Made by a program: the position numbers and the translations under genes. From Ecdyonurus torrentis (Eukaryota; Arthropoda; Insecta; Ephemeroptera; Heptageniidae), in assembly GCA_949318235.1 (NCBI GenBank), contig OX439133.1, positions 19,357,451 to 19,421,450 of the forward strand: 64,000 nt of DNA, written 5' to 3'. Positions 23,891 through 37,169 of this stretch are shown one piece after another. Position 1 is the stretch's first letter. Every line of letters begins with the position of its first letter. The notes under the pieces were generated by a model that worked only from the letters and a program-made list of their open reading frames with translations, was not told where the DNA came from and made no database searches.

Positions 23891-26800
23891 TATGATTATA
23901 TATTATATAATATATATCCATGTATAAAAATAGTTAACACTCCAAATCAAAAAAATATTGATATATATATAGATTTTACAATAGAAAAAAAATGTTATCT
24001 TTCATCAGAATATTAACTAAAACCATCACACACAAGTTACTATACGTACGTACGTACAAATAATAGAAGTAAAAGATAATAAATAATTCTATATGTATGT
24101 GTTGAGTTATTACGTCATAGAATTTAGTGACTTGAGTCACGATTTAAATGACGTCACAAAATAAAATGTCTATACTGTATACTGAAGAGGTCAGTTATTA
24201 TACATACCAAGAAGGTCAATTTTACTGCACGAAAATAAAATTCTCTGCATTGCGTTAAACAAAATTAAGGTCGTTTTTAGTGTAAACTTTTTCTTTTTTT
24301 CTTTTTTCAAAATATAATTTCATAATTGTGTACTACCTGCATTGCGTTTGTTTTTTCTAGGTTATTTGTTACTTTTTTTTTCTATTTTTACTACATGGAT
24401 AAAGAGTAATTAATATGCTTTTGTTTACTATTTTAACATGTAATATATTAAAGGTTGTTGTTATTATTATAGAAGGTTCGTATCTTAGAATTTTAATAAT
24501 TGACCCGCTACTTTTTGTGCTGTGCAATATATGAAATTTAGTAACAAAAACCATATACCCTTTATAAATATTACATGATTTTGTGACCTTTAGATAATAG
24601 AGAACATTTTTACTGAAGGAAACATTGGACTTATGGAAACAAAATTTCGCAACAAATAAATAGTAATAATAACAAAAATGTTGATGTTTTTTGTTTTGTT
24701 TTTTTCATATTTTGTAAGTGGGGAAAAATGCTATAAAAAAATAAATTATAAATAAATAAATACAAATTTTATTTGTAACCCTAATTTTAATCCTAATTAT
24801 CTCTAGATTTTAATGGACACATCAGCATAAATGATATTTGTTAAACTAGTATAATACATTTTTAGTAATATATTTGAAAATTAAAAGAACTTTCAAAAAT
24901 TTAAATACAATTTGTCTTTATGTGTTTTTTTGTATATTATTTGTTTTACTATCATTCAATTTTGGTTTTATTTTCTAGTGCGAATCAATTAATCTAACCT
25001 GATGCATAAAAAAATTAATAATTATAACATACAACCATGTGTACTATGTTAGAGACCCAGTTGTTGGCAGGTCTCAATTGGTGGCAGATGGGTTAATGAA
25101 AACTAAAAAAAATTACTATCTCCTAACTTGAAACTTGAAATTTTGGATACCCAGGGTATAGGATTGACTCAATGGTAGCATCAAAAAAGCTCTCAAGTCA
25201 ACATTTCTCTACGTGCCAACAACTGAAAATCAACCTTTTCCATTTAAATGACATGTAAAAAGCCGTTAGCATGCCAACAACTGAGTCTCTAGTACAATAC
25301 TAAATGAAATTTCAGCAACCTCAAATTGTAAATAATAAAATATATTTTCAAAAAGAAAAATAATATTAAATATTAAAAAATTCTGTCGAAATAGTTTTAA
25401 GAAAGTGTATTTATAGTTCAAATATTCTCTATTTGTGTTTTATAAGTAATATAAATTTAATATATAATATATAATACTATTTTATTGTTGTTGTTCTGTT
25501 TTTTTTTCAATACAATATCTACTGTAAAAATTAAATAATAAAAAAAATTGTACATTATAAATGTATAGTTTCATTCTTTATATTCATTTATAGAAAACAA
25601 TAAGGAAGAAAAAAAAATCAAAGAAGCACATCAACTCAAACTCAATGCTGCATATTCCATTTAATATAATTCTGCTAATTAGATATGTACTGTAATAATT
25701 AATTTAAACAATACAAATAATAATAACTAGAGACTATAGTTTATAGAGGTTGCAGGTTACGGTTCTAACAAGTGAAATAGCTAAACTATTTTATCGTATT
25801 TCTCAAATCTATTATTCCACTATAAAAATTTTATAATGAAACAAAAAAATCATTCTTTGTATTCGTTTATAGAAAAGCGGATGCAAAAAAAAAAAAAAAA
25901 AAAAAAAAAATTATACATGAAACACAAGGGTTGCAACTTGCAACCTTGCTGCATTCCATTTCACTTTTGTTTATCAGATATTTACTGCAACTTTTCAATC
26001 ACATAAAGTACTAAAAAAATAATAATAATAAAAAGCAGTATACAGTAAGTATAGGTATAAATAAAGTAAATACATGCTAAATAAACAAACGCTTTTATAT
26101 TATATATATATAAAAAGGTAGTAAGAAAGAAAAAATCATATAAAATCTGCATTGCGTTAGAGTGAACATTTAGGTTACTTTTACTGCACAGAGTAAAACT
26201 TTTTTCTTATTTTTTATTTTTTTTACATAATATTATATATAAGGAAATTAACTTTGTTAAATTTCCCTTTTAAAACTTTACTTATATATACAGTATTATA
26301 TAAGAAGCTGTTTTGGTGCAAAATAATAAGAAAAAATGTTCATGTCACAATTTATGTATAGAAAAAAAAAAAAAAAAAAAAAAAAAACAGAAACGAAAAG
26401 TAAAAACATTTTTCTGCTCTTATATTTTTATACTTTACATTTCTATAAATTTCTCTTTCTCTCTCTCTCTCTCTCTCTTTCTGTTAAGTAAAAATTGTTT
26501 CACAAAACTTCAAAAGTGTTCTTCTATTAATTTGTAGCAGTGCTTATGAAATATACACTCCAACTTAAGAAAATAAACTGGCAGAATATTTAGTTAAATA
26601 AAATGATTTTTTTTTTTTATTTTTATTAAAGTGATATCTTCCGTGAAGTTTTAGTATGAATAACGTAAGATTTCTTTTTCATAAAATTAAAATTTACATT
26701 TTTTTTTCTCATTTTTTGAAAGTTACGCAATATTTCAAACTTAAGTTTTTTCAATAAAGAACCAAAAATATATATGACACACTGTTCAGAGTCAAGTTTT

Positions 26801-26948
26801 TGGTTGTTATATGTGTTTTTCCCCTCTTATACCGATAGAACTTTTTATCTTCTATCTTGCACGAAATGTGCATCTTAATGTATTCTATAAACCTCGAATA
26901 GTATGAAATTCAAAAATATTTAAAATCATATTATATTAGTCATTTTTC
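23891..26948. other. AT-rich stretch with an H fragment, a small element and duplications
   Basis: An H-like fragment lies at about 24550-24660, and poly-A at about 25885-25909 and 26360-26386. About 25570-25740 and 25848-26030 are diverged direct copies (TCATTCTTT, TTTATAGAAAA, CTGCATTCCATTT-like parts). The motif CTGCATTGCGTT recurs near 24245, 24338 and 26148. No gene found; the open frames are homopolymer-rich. Confidence 0.55.
25049..25292. mobile_element. Miniature element with TAGAGAC ends
   Basis: The left end TTAGAGACCCAGTTGTTGGC pairs with the right end GCCAACAACTGAGTCTCTA. About 244 bp, non-coding, single copy here. Confidence 0.7.
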
Positions 26949-27237
26949 ATAGGGTGTTTGCATTCATATAAAAACGCCATATTTGAGCATTAAATATCAT
27001 TAGCCGGTATTAGAAAATGACACATTTTGCCAGCTTAAAAATATTTTTGAGAGCATGGATATAATGCGTTGAAATAGATTTGCAAGTGAGAAACATTTTA
27101 ATGGCAATTAAATTACGTGCACTTTTCCATAGCCATGGCGTTTGTCCTAGCCTTGCCGTGCAATATTGTTCTTTACTCCAGTATGGCATCAAAGCACTTC
27201 ACCGCGATTTTTTATGCAATCATATTCATACACTACA
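26949..27237 (+). mobile_element. Family A element, diverged
   Basis: Starts ATAGGGTGTTTGCATTCATA and keeps CACATTTTGCCAGC, TTTTTGAGAGCATGGAT and TACTCCAGTATGGC. The terminal right end has decayed. Confidence 0.65.
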
Positions 27238-27754
27238 CTGATAAACGATAAACTGTCTAAATGTCTAATGTCTAAATTTGAATTTTCTACTATTCATAAC
27301 AATATTATAAAATTAAAAAATAAATAAATAAAAAAGTTTAATAAAATAAATAAATTAATTATAATTTTTATTATGTAAAATAAATAATTAAACTAAATAT
27401 AACATTTATCTTTTTAATTTATTTATGTTACATGATACGTAAATTATTTGATATTTTATTATTTTGTATAGTATATTTCCTCATTGTATGTAATTTTTGT
27501 ATTGTATTGACTATCATTTTTATTTGTAATTTTTTTTTATTTATATTAACCTAAGCGGATATGCATTGTTGTGTATTGTGATTATAGAATGAAAGCAATG
27601 AATAAACATATTTGAATTATATCAAAAATACACAATAATATTAATATGAATAATATTTGACCATATCATAGTATTCAAGTTATACTGTGCATATTTTATA
27701 TACGATTCAAAAAATAAAAAACTGGAAAATAAAATCCTTTAATAGTTGGTGGGG

Positions 27755-27786
<32 letters not shown>

Positions 27787-28095
27787 AACAATTATTTTTT
27801 TGTCCTTATTCTATTTAACAATATACTCCAAAAAAACCTCATAAGAGTAGTTTGAAAATTTGTAACAATATGTTATTTTATTACTATTGTTTTTTATTCC
27901 CTATACGATCTTATATGCATAGTATATGCATAAATATCATAATAAATTTAACTAGCTGGAAAATTTGTATAACAGAGCGTATAATAAATATATATACATA
28001 ATATAATCATAAAAATGTTAGATTTTTAGGGTAGTTTAGCTATTTTATATATATTTAAAAGTATATTTTTCAAGGTAAATGAAATAGGGGGAGAG

Positions 28096-28156
<61 letters not shown>

Positions 28157-28585
28157 TCTCTCTCGCTCTCTCTCTCTCCAACCCAAATTATTGATACAAA
28201 AATGTTGATATCAAAAAAACAAGGCAATAACATGAGATATAGAAGAAATACGCAGAAATTTTCCTGAGAAAAACACAAATGTTATTCTAAATAAGTTACG
28301 TTGCATGCAAACATATTGACCTAGTTCCCACACATTTCACGTCCTACGTGGCTTTTCAACGCAGTTATTTTATATATTATATTCTAAAAAGTAGTTATTT
28401 ACTTAAATTATTTTCTATATTATGTATTTTATTTTAGACAGTAATTTTCTATTGAAGTTTTATATACTTTTCAGATTTTTTTCAATTTAATAATATATAG
28501 AGCACTTGAAAAGAAATAGGGTTAAATTCAAGGACCTTTATGGTGGTGAATGTTAGGCCAATCTCACGCAATGAGGGAAAGGGAA
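27238..28585. other. AT-rich stretch with poly-A and (CT)n
   Basis: Poly-A at 27754-27780 and (CT)n at 28099-28178. No gene or element recognised; the Glu/Arg-repeat frame at 28045-28278 is the (CT)n read in reverse. Confidence 0.6.
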
Positions 28586-28900
28586 CTAAGGATGTATGCG
28601 CACGACGTCATATAATGCGCTTGGACGCCATACTGGAGTAATAAACAACATTGCTCTGCATAGAACAAACGTGGATAGTTTTTGACTATTTTCTTTGGGA
28701 AATGAGTCAAATTTTTGTTATAATTATTATTCTCACCATACTTGAGATACTAATTCAACCTATTAGCAGCATCAGTTCTCTTCAAAAATATTATTTAGTA
28801 TTTTTTTAACTGGCGAAATGAGTCATTTTCCTTTACCTACCCATGTTATTGAGTGCTACAACATGGCGGCTACTTAAACATGAATGCATTCAACCTATAT
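28586..28900 (-). mobile_element. Family A element
   Basis: From GGATGTATGCGCACGACGTC to AAACATGAATGCATTCAACC, with TAATTCAACCTATTAGCAGC inside. Both terminal G-rich ends are partly decayed. Confidence 0.7.
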
Positions 28901-29116
28901 CTCTGGGACGGGAACCTCAATTTATTATTATTACCTTTTTTTCTTAATGTACCACAAAAAAGACCAGACAAATATAAATGAGTTAAAAATATTTTGCAGA
29001 AACACTTTTACGTGTTTTAAGACAAGTATATTTTTTTTTACTTCGTCAATACCAAGTACCGTATTTGAGTAGCCGACTACACTATCCAATGCAAGTTAGA
29101 AAAAAAAAATGGAACT

Positions 29117-29152
<36 letters not shown>

Positions 29153-29811
29153 AACTAAGTCTATTTTTTTCATGCCATCCAAGCATGTAAGTTTTTCGTG
29201 TTTTAACCATAGCCATTTATGTCTTATCTATATTATGTATAAGGTTATATTAATTAAAATATGATATTAATTATTCATTATAATTATACCACAAAACATC
29301 ATTCTCTCTGTGCTATGCTTTCTGCTTTAATATCAAAGCACAAACTCAAATCAATGAGTGCGATTACCCTATAGCAAAAATTTAATCTAAATTTTTAATT
29401 GAGCTAAAGTTTTACTATTAGTTTGTACTGAAAAATTTACACGGAATCTTGACGAGGGTCTAAGATATTTTGCATAATTAATGAAATGATAGCAAGCGAC
29501 GTACTACATACTGTACGATATTAAATATAAAAAAATATATGACATTTTTATAAAGAAGAAGAGATTTGAAGAAAAAAAAACTTAATAAAATATTTACAGA
29601 CTCTCTGTCATAGAAAATTTAATTCTTTACCTTTTACTTTTCTAAGGCAATAGAGGAAATTTTACATGACAGAATGTTTACGTTGCATTAATCATTCAAA
29701 TTATGTCAAGTTCCTGAATGCAGGCAACTTGCAAAACATTAATGATAAAAAAGTTGCATAAGTTTCAGGCGGCAAAACTCGAATATTATAAGAAAATTAT
29801 TTATTTATTGG
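28901..29811. other. AT-rich stretch
   Basis: Poly-T at about 29119-29146. Positions 29716-29785 resemble 47390-47460 (TGCAACTTGC-like, then AAAAGTTG, then CAGGCGGCA), so an unclassified repeat. No gene seen. Confidence 0.5.
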
Positions 29812-30166
29812 TTTGTTTGTTTGTTTGTTTGTTTGTTTGTTTGTTTGTTTGTTTGTTTGTTTGTTTGTTTGTTTGTTTGTTTATTTATTTATTCATTCAT
29901 TCATTCATTCATTCATTCATTCATTCATTCATTCATTCATTCATTCATTCATTCATTCATTCATTCATTCATTCATTCATTCATTCATTCATTCATTCAT
30001 TCATTCATTCATTCATTCATTCATTCATTCATTCATTCATTCATTCATTCATTCATTCATTCATTCATTCATTCATTCATTCATTCATTCATTCATTCAT
30101 TCATTCATTCATTCATTCATTCATTCATTCATTCATTCATTCATTCATTCATTCATTCATTCATTT
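29812..30166. repeat. Compound (GTTT)n(ATTT)n(ATTC)n microsatellite
   Basis: About 17 GTTT units, two or three ATTT units, then about 68 ATTC units. Open frames of repeated Cys-Leu-Phe-Val and His-Ser-Phe-Ile are the repeat. Confidence 0.96.
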
Positions 30167-30509
30167 TATTTATTTACTTTTCATATTCATATATTTATAC
30201 AATAATAAGGATATATTGTGTGTTTAAAAACTATATAAATCTGACAGTGAGATATTTTAGTCTGAAAATCATAAATAAAAAGTTGAGATATTTTGACATA
30301 AAAAAAACTGCTTACTTGACAGAATTTTGTTTTATTTGGTAACAATTTTGTTGCTTTATTGCTGAGTGTTTCGTTGAAAAATATTGTCAAACCTGCGAAA
30401 ATTCAGCATGTGCGCATATATGTATTTATTATTTAACCTTTTATTGTTTCTCTGTATAGGTTTTTACTTCTTTGCGTGGGCTTCGTTATGAGGACAAATA
30501 TTGTTTTTC

Positions 30510-30514
<5 letters not shown>

Positions 30515-30584
<70 letters not shown>
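30515..30584. repeat. (CT)n microsatellite
   Basis: About 35 CT units. Confidence 0.95.
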
Positions 30585-30588
<4 letters not shown>

Positions 30589-30689
30589 GTGACCACCGTA
30601 TCATGCTAGTCAATTACGGGTGCAGTGAAAAAACACACACGCTCAATCCCACTCATTTTATAAATAGAGTATATCAACATCATGATACA

Positions 30690-30867
30690 ATGGATCAACA
30701 TGACGTCATACTGAATGCGCTTCGATGCCATACTGGATTAATGAATAATATTACGCAACATACGACAAACGTCATTTTTGGCTATTTTCTTTAGAAAATT
30801 AGTTACTTTTTTTGTTAATGTAAATTTTCTTACTAACTAATTCAACCTATTATCAGCATCAATGCTA

Positions 30868-30868
<1 letters not shown>
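30690..30868 (-). mobile_element. Family A element cut by a (TA)n tract
   Basis: Starts at AACATGACGTCATACTGAAT and runs in register to ATTATCAGCATCAATGCT, where (TA)n begins. The remaining 3' half of A is absent. Confidence 0.7.
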
Positions 30869-31001
<133 letters not shown>

Positions 31002-31060
31002 AAGGCCTAATTTTTAAATTTTAAAGGTAATTTAAAGCTTAGTGACCCAACTTTAAAACT

Positions 31061-31146
31061 AATGCTGTTCGTAAACCATGTTCTCTTGTCCTAAAATAAC
31101 AATCAACTTTGTTTATTCAAATGAAATGCGCATTTTTTGGTGCAAT
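31061..31146. repeat. Fragment related to 53174-53296
   Basis: Shares ATGCTGTTCGTAAACCATGT, then AAATGAAATGCGCATTTTTTGG-like sequence with the inverted-end element near 53174. Fragment only. Confidence 0.45.
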
Positions 31147-31390
31147 AATAGAACAGGATATTGAGTCATATTCGATGCTTTTCTTGAGCAATGAATAACA
31201 TATCTCAGCATAGGACAAACGTAATTATTATCTATTTTCTTTGGAAAATTAGCTATGTTTTGGTTATTATTATTTTTCTTGCATACTTGATACACGATAC
31301 TGGCATTGATATGATACTGGCTCATGTTATTTAGCACTCACTTATGGTGCCAACTTTAACATGAATGAAACCACCCTATAGGAACCACAC
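31147..31390 (-). mobile_element. Family A element with an internal deletion
   Basis: Has GAGCAATGAATAACAT, CATAGGACAAACGTAATTAT and the end ATGAATGAAACCACCCTATA; the central TAGCAGCATCAATGC segment is missing. Confidence 0.7.
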
Positions 31391-31639
31391 TATATAGTAT
31401 TTAACATGGCTTGGGGTTGAAATCCGTCATGAATAATGTCTGGAAAGGTATAAACGTTGCTGCGGTGAGTTAGTTGTTATGTAAGGTAGGTAGGTGTGCA
31501 AATGACATGTCGTCTAGATGACACTTGTATGACAGCGGTAAACACACACCGTGACACAACTCACAAAATCTAAAATATTTTGTCTGTATTTTCATAATAT
31601 TTACTAGTCCTGAACCATAAGAAAATACATTTTAATATT

Positions 31640-31955
31640 TAAAGACGAAGAACACCTTGAAGAAAAAATATTGTCTAATATCCTAATATACCTAAATATC
31701 AACGTTAATTTGGCCAGAGTTATTGGTTTTTAGTTTTACTTTTACGAAATGGCAGATGCGGTTTTATGACGTCACAGCTCACTAGTACACGCGTGTGAAA
31801 ACAAACAAGCTGTGACGTCATAAACCCGAATCTGTCATTTCGTGAATGGAAAATAAATTAGATATCAATGACTGGCCAAATCAACGACGTTGCATATTTA
31901 GGTATATGTTTGAATATCAGGCAAGTTTTTTTTTCAAGGTGTTCTACGCCTGTTA
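31640..31955. mobile_element. Family I palindromic element
   Basis: Starts AAAGACGAAGAACACCTTG and ends CAAGGTGTTCTACGCCTGTT. The centre is GACGTCACAGCTCACTAGT with an inverted partner GCTGTGACGTC. Second copy of the element at 17828. Confidence 0.8.
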
Positions 31956-34275
31956 CAAAGTTTAAATAAAAATTTTAGAACTATATATTAAAAAAAAAAA
32001 AAAAAAAATGTTAATGATATATGCAAATTATCTCAATATGTATCGCGAAATGGACATTTGGATATTGTGCTAACTGTAACTCATCTCATAGATAATGATT
32101 TACCTATAATGATGATCCTAAAAATTATAACAATAATAAAAATATTAAAAAAGGTAAAAATGTTCTTAAACTGATTTTAAGAAATTTCGATTTTTCCAGG
32201 ACGGTGGTCATTTAACCCTTCAAATTACGCCAATTGAAAGACTTACATATAAGATGATTATAACCATACAACTTATAAAATTAACTGTTGTTACCATTTA
32301 TATAATAGTTACATTATTGAATTACTAGAAACATTGAAACTGTCATTATACATTTTCATTACATAATATTGTGGCTTTTGCAATAAAAAAAAATGTTATG
32401 ACACATCACTTGTACAATAATTTAATCCATTTATCTGCGCAAACAATTACTATATAAAGTATATTTCTAGGATAAGAAAGACTTGAAAAACTAGGAGGTA
32501 ATTTTACTGTATGTTCTAAAAGAGGACATTATCCTATATCGATATATATGAAAATGTATAATTTTTTAGTTTATTACGTATTTTTAATTAATTTTTTAAT
32601 CTCGCGCAATGAAGTCATGGTTGGCAACTTTTCCTATCACATGCATAAGTTACCACCGCGTGACCTTTTTCAAATTTTAAAAATTAATTAAAAATACTTA
32701 AAGGATTCCTGGCATCAAAAAATTAAATAAAACACGTAAAAATCATGAGATGGGAGCATTATTCATACACATATGATATCCTTCAACCCTTCTGTAGCCT
32801 CACAAACTGGGGTTGAAAAACTGTAAAGTAGGCAACTTTAGGAATTCATGAATTCTGGGTCTACAATAAAAATTGTAGCGTGGGTTGCCTATTTTACAAG
32901 TTTGTAAGAGTACTGAAGGGTTTGTTTATTCCTATTTTATGATTTATCATTGAGAGGAAATTGGTTTTTGAAGTCAGGGGCTCTTTAAGAAACTAAAAAA
33001 TTAGATAAAACCGTGTACCAATCGATTCAGGACAATGTCCTCTTTTAGAATATGAAATAAAAGTATTCTTTTTGTTTAATTTACTTTTTTCTCCCCATTG
33101 TCATTGTAAAGAAAGAATCATTTTACATTTATAATTACACAATTTGAATAGAAGTTTTTATTTGTTTATAAAAAGTATGATTTAAATTTATAAATATTTT
33201 ATTTCTGCATTTTTTAATTCATATATATTTTTTTTAATTTTCATCATTTTCAAGTCATTATAGATTTTTGTATTTGATTAAAAGATTTTAAATAAAACTG
33301 ATACAAAATTTTACAAAAAAATAATAATAATAATAATAATAATTAAACTTATTTTATTATTATTATTATTTTTTTTATTCTAAAATTTTTAATTAGATTC
33401 TATTAATTTTATATCATCAATCATTATCTTTCATTACTAAATTTTTGTTATACACTGAAGAAACTTTTCATCAAATAATTTATAATTACACAATTTCAAT
33501 AATAGTTTTTATTTGTTTAAACAAATTATAATTCAAATATATAAATATTTTAATTATGTATTTCTTTAAATTATGAAAAAATTTCAAATTTTTATTCATT
33601 TTCAAGTCGGGATACATTTTTATAGTAGATTTTAAAGTTTTGGATAAAACTGATACAAAAAAAAAATAAAAAAAATAAATATATAAACACATTTATTTTG
33701 AAAACTGTCAGTGTTTAGCCAGAAAAAGTAAATTAGTTTATTTCTGTTATATCAATCATTATAAAATTATTGTTATACCAGTGGTGACTGGTGACATGTA
33801 GTCAATAATAATAATAACAGGACAGGGCACCTCAAAAACTTTTTACATCGTAATAATTAAAAACAAAAAATCTTAGGTGACTTTGAAGTAACCCCGAAAC
33901 CCCTGCATTTGAACATTGAAGCTGTTATTCACATAATATTAGTTACACATGAAATTCTTATGCAATAGCTTAAGGATAACAGAATTCTGGCATACGATTT
34001 AACATTTATAATTGTAAAATTATTGACATCATTTAAATTTATTAAATTTTTTTTTTAATAATAATAACTTATAAAATATTAATTGCTACACATTAATTGT
34101 AATATTGTAATATTAAATTATAACCACGAATATAAAATATTTTTTTTTTTTTAATAATAATTTCAATACTTGTATACCTTTTTTTGTAAAATTAATAATA
34201 CAGTTTTCTCAACATTAATAATATAAATATTTTAAGCAGTTAAATGTGCAACAACTGGCATCATATGGCAATTAT
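31956..34275. other. AT-rich stretch with a local duplication
   Basis: Poly-A at about 31989-32007. About 33123-33340 and 33478-33700 are diverged direct copies (ATAATTACACAATTT, TTTTTATTTGTTTA, TTCATTTTCAAGTC, AAAACTGATACAAAA). A slightly more complex patch at 32745-32960 (AAGTAGGCAACTTTAGG, GTGGGTTGCCTATTTTAC) gave no exon. Confidence 0.55.
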
Positions 34276-34584
34276 TATAGGGTGTATGCATTCATGTTAA
34301 AGTCGTTGCCATGTTGGATCACTCAATAACATGGGCCACATTGGAAAATAACTCATTTTGCCAGTTAAAAAATACTAACTAAGCAAATTTTTTTCGAGCA
34401 TTGATGTTGTTAATAGGTTGAATTAGTATCTCAAGTATGTGAGAAAAATAATAATAACCAAAAATTGAACGATTTCGCAAAGAAAATTGCCAAAAACAAA
34501 GTTGGTCCTATGCTGAGCAATGTTATTCATTACTCTAGTATGGCGTCCAAGCACAATAAATATGACGTCATGCGTATACACATT
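34276..34584 (+). mobile_element. Family A element
   Basis: From TATAGGGTGTATGCATTCAT to TATGACGTCATGCGTATACA; a near-complete copy and a good reference for the family. Confidence 0.85.
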
Positions 34585-34753
34585 TAGTTAGTTTTTGTCT
34601 GGCCACAGTTATTGACGGTGCATTTTTTATAAATATCTTTCACTAACTTTAGATTTTTGAAATTTAGTGCACAAAAGAAAAAGATGGCAAAGCAATAATT
34701 TTAAAGAAAGAAAGAAAATAATAATAATAATAAAAAATAACTAGAACAACAAT

Positions 34754-34960
34754 ATAGGTTATTGCGGTTTAAAAAATTCCTTAAATATTTCTATGACTTA
34801 AGATACGTAAAAGCACGTCTAGCATTTCTCATTTAAAATTTTCCATAATCGATTAAGTATTTTTTTTATCAAAAATCGCAAAAAAAAAAAAAAAAAAAAA
34901 AAAAAAATGTTATTTCCCATAAGTTATTCCCCATGTTAAATTAGGGGACCCTTAGCTTTG
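34754..34960 (+). mobile_element. Family G element with expanded poly-A, right end lost
   Basis: From ATAGGTTATTGCGGTTT through AAAAATCGC and about 30 A residues to GTTAAATTAGGGGACCCTTA. Confidence 0.7.
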
Positions 34961-35261
34961 CTGATTTGACATTTTATTAACCATCATGATAATGATATCA
35001 ATTTAATTGCTTTCAGGAAATTTCTATTTATAGCACTTTTATGCATTATATGATTCTTGAAAAAAAAAAAGTACTTTTAGAATGTACAATAAAAATATTT
35101 AAAATTCCTTACTTTAAATCTTCTTACATCATACTCAAATAATTGTAATATATTACAAATATATCTAAAAAATTTCAAATTATAATACTGAAAAGATAAG
35201 TTCAAAACAAACTCTTTTCTATGCAATAATACTAGCAAATTTTTAAAAAAATATGAACAAT
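34961..35261. other. AT-rich spacer
   Basis: Nothing recognised. Confidence 0.5.
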
Positions 35262-35427
35262 ATGACTAATAAAGGCACAACTGTTTTGAGGCTGACTATA
35301 AGTGATTTCCGTCACATCCGCTTCCGTTTCTACTTACTACACATGCGCAGTACGTCGAAACAGAAGCGGATGTGACCAAAATCGCGTAAAGTCAGCCTTA
35401 AAACAGTTGTTCCTTTATTAGTCAATA
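35262..35427. mobile_element. Family C hairpin element, complete
   Basis: From TGACTAATAAAGGCACAACT to AGTTGTTCCTTTATTAGTCA; 166 bp, close to a perfect palindrome, centre ACTACACATGCGCAGTACG. Confidence 0.85.
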
Positions 35428-35986
35428 GGTTTTTAACATTACAATAAAGATAAAACAATAGAGCTTACCGGTAAATTATATTCTAGCCAATCACAGGCGG
35501 TTTAGGCAACGCTTAAGATCACTTAATTTTCTACTTAACATTAAAGCCAAATTTTTAGCATTTTTTTTTTATTAGAAAACTACATAAACTAGGCAGCAAA
35601 GCTTTAAAAGATGAATATTCGACACACACTTCATTCATTGAAAAGAGTATTTCATTATCGGTATAACCTCTATATAATAATAAAACACAGTTATATTATT
35701 ATTATCAATAAAACTAAAAGTTGATGAAGTGACAACAAATGGCATTAAAAAGAAGATAATCATGCGTAAGTTTAAAGTCCTTATATAGATAGTATAGTCT
35801 TGCAGTTCATTGCATGCATCATTACTCGAGCGATGCACTGGAGTGCGGTGAGAGGTTATCTTTTTTATGTTGACAAATCATAACATAATAATCGTCAGTT
35901 TTATACAAACAATCATGACATGTTTTTAATTTTATTATTAACATTATTCAGTGATGTATATATTTATTTTATGAAGATGTATTACT
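35428..35986. other. Single-copy-looking stretch, no supported gene
   Basis: The 67-codon minus-strand frame at 35635-35838 covers a more complex patch, but its second half is Ile/Phe/Tyr-rich low complexity and no splice context was found. Confidence 0.45.
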
Positions 35987-36277
35987 ATATAGACCCCTTG
36001 CACATCCTTGCGCTTTGTCGCCATGTTTGTGGTGCCTAATGCATTGTCCAGCATAGGGGAAACATAATTTCTCCTAATTTTTCATATAAAAAGAGTTTAT
36101 TTCAACTGAACAATTTTTTATCATATTCTTCCAGCTTATTAAGAGCTAGAAATAAGTCTTTGATTTAGGTTCAAAGCTTCTTTTGCTATATTAAAAAAAT
36201 AAAAATGACGTTTTTCTTATGCTGGCCTATGTATTCCTGACCAAAAAAATAGCTGCTCTTCAATATGAGTGCAACCA
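35987..36277 (+). mobile_element. Family B element
   Basis: From TATAGACCCCTTGCACATCC to CAATATGAGTGCAACCAG; about 290 bp, no microsatellite inside. Confidence 0.8.
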
Positions 36278-36617
36278 GTAGCTAACAATAAAATAGAAAT
36301 TATAAATTTTGAAAATAAATTTCAGGTTTCTACGATAATTGATTTGGAGACTTAATATTAAGTATTATTTATTTATTTGTTTGTTTATTTATTTTATTTA
36401 CACATTTATAAATTTTTTAAATATATTTATTAACTTTTTTCGTTCAGTACGATGATTAGAGAAAAAGCGACTCATTATGTGTACATTAATATAAATAATA
36501 ATAAAATTAATTAAATTATTAATTACATTAAATTAGCATTAATTACAAAATTTCATTTTCAACAATTTTAGGCTTATATTAATTTCAATAAAAAAATCCT
36601 CTACTGGATTTTCACGC

Positions 36618-36655
<38 letters not shown>

Positions 36656-37169
36656 AATATTATTACTTATGCTTACAATTTACATAAAAGAATGCTTTGA
36701 GGATCAAAATTTGACATTCATAGATATGAAACTCTTAAAGACATCCTTATAAGGTATTTTTAATTTACGGCTACATTATTTATTAAATAGGATCAAATAT
36801 TATATTTTTTTTCTTTTTTTTTAACAATGTAAAATTTAATTAAATTTATACAATGCCAATACTATATTAATAATAAAATTTACATTAAAAACACCTTTTT
36901 CTTTTGATGTTATTGTTCAATAAAATTAATCAATAATTATATACCTATGTACGATTGTGTTAATATATTTTAGCATTTCAATTCTACGCGTAATTTTGTC
37001 ATATAAGAATAATATTACAGATTTAGATAATAACACAGATTTTTAATGTAATATTATCACAATCGTGTTTACTTGTGAGATTTTATTGGTAATCAGTTAT
37101 TTTTAAAGCATCGTTTATTTTTTTAATAAACTATCATTTGAAATAAGAGATAAGCATGGTCTTTACTAA
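36278..37169. other. AT-rich stretch with poly-T
   Basis: Poly-T of about 33 at 36620-36652. Nothing else recognised. Confidence 0.55.

Noticed and set aside
29718..30342. 130- to 173-codon frames in three registers
   Set aside because: Compound tetranucleotide repeat stays open in all frames.
35635..35838. Minus-strand 67-codon frame (MHRSSNDACNELQDYT...)
   Set aside because: First part looks protein-like but the rest is low complexity and no acceptor/donor pair was convincing.
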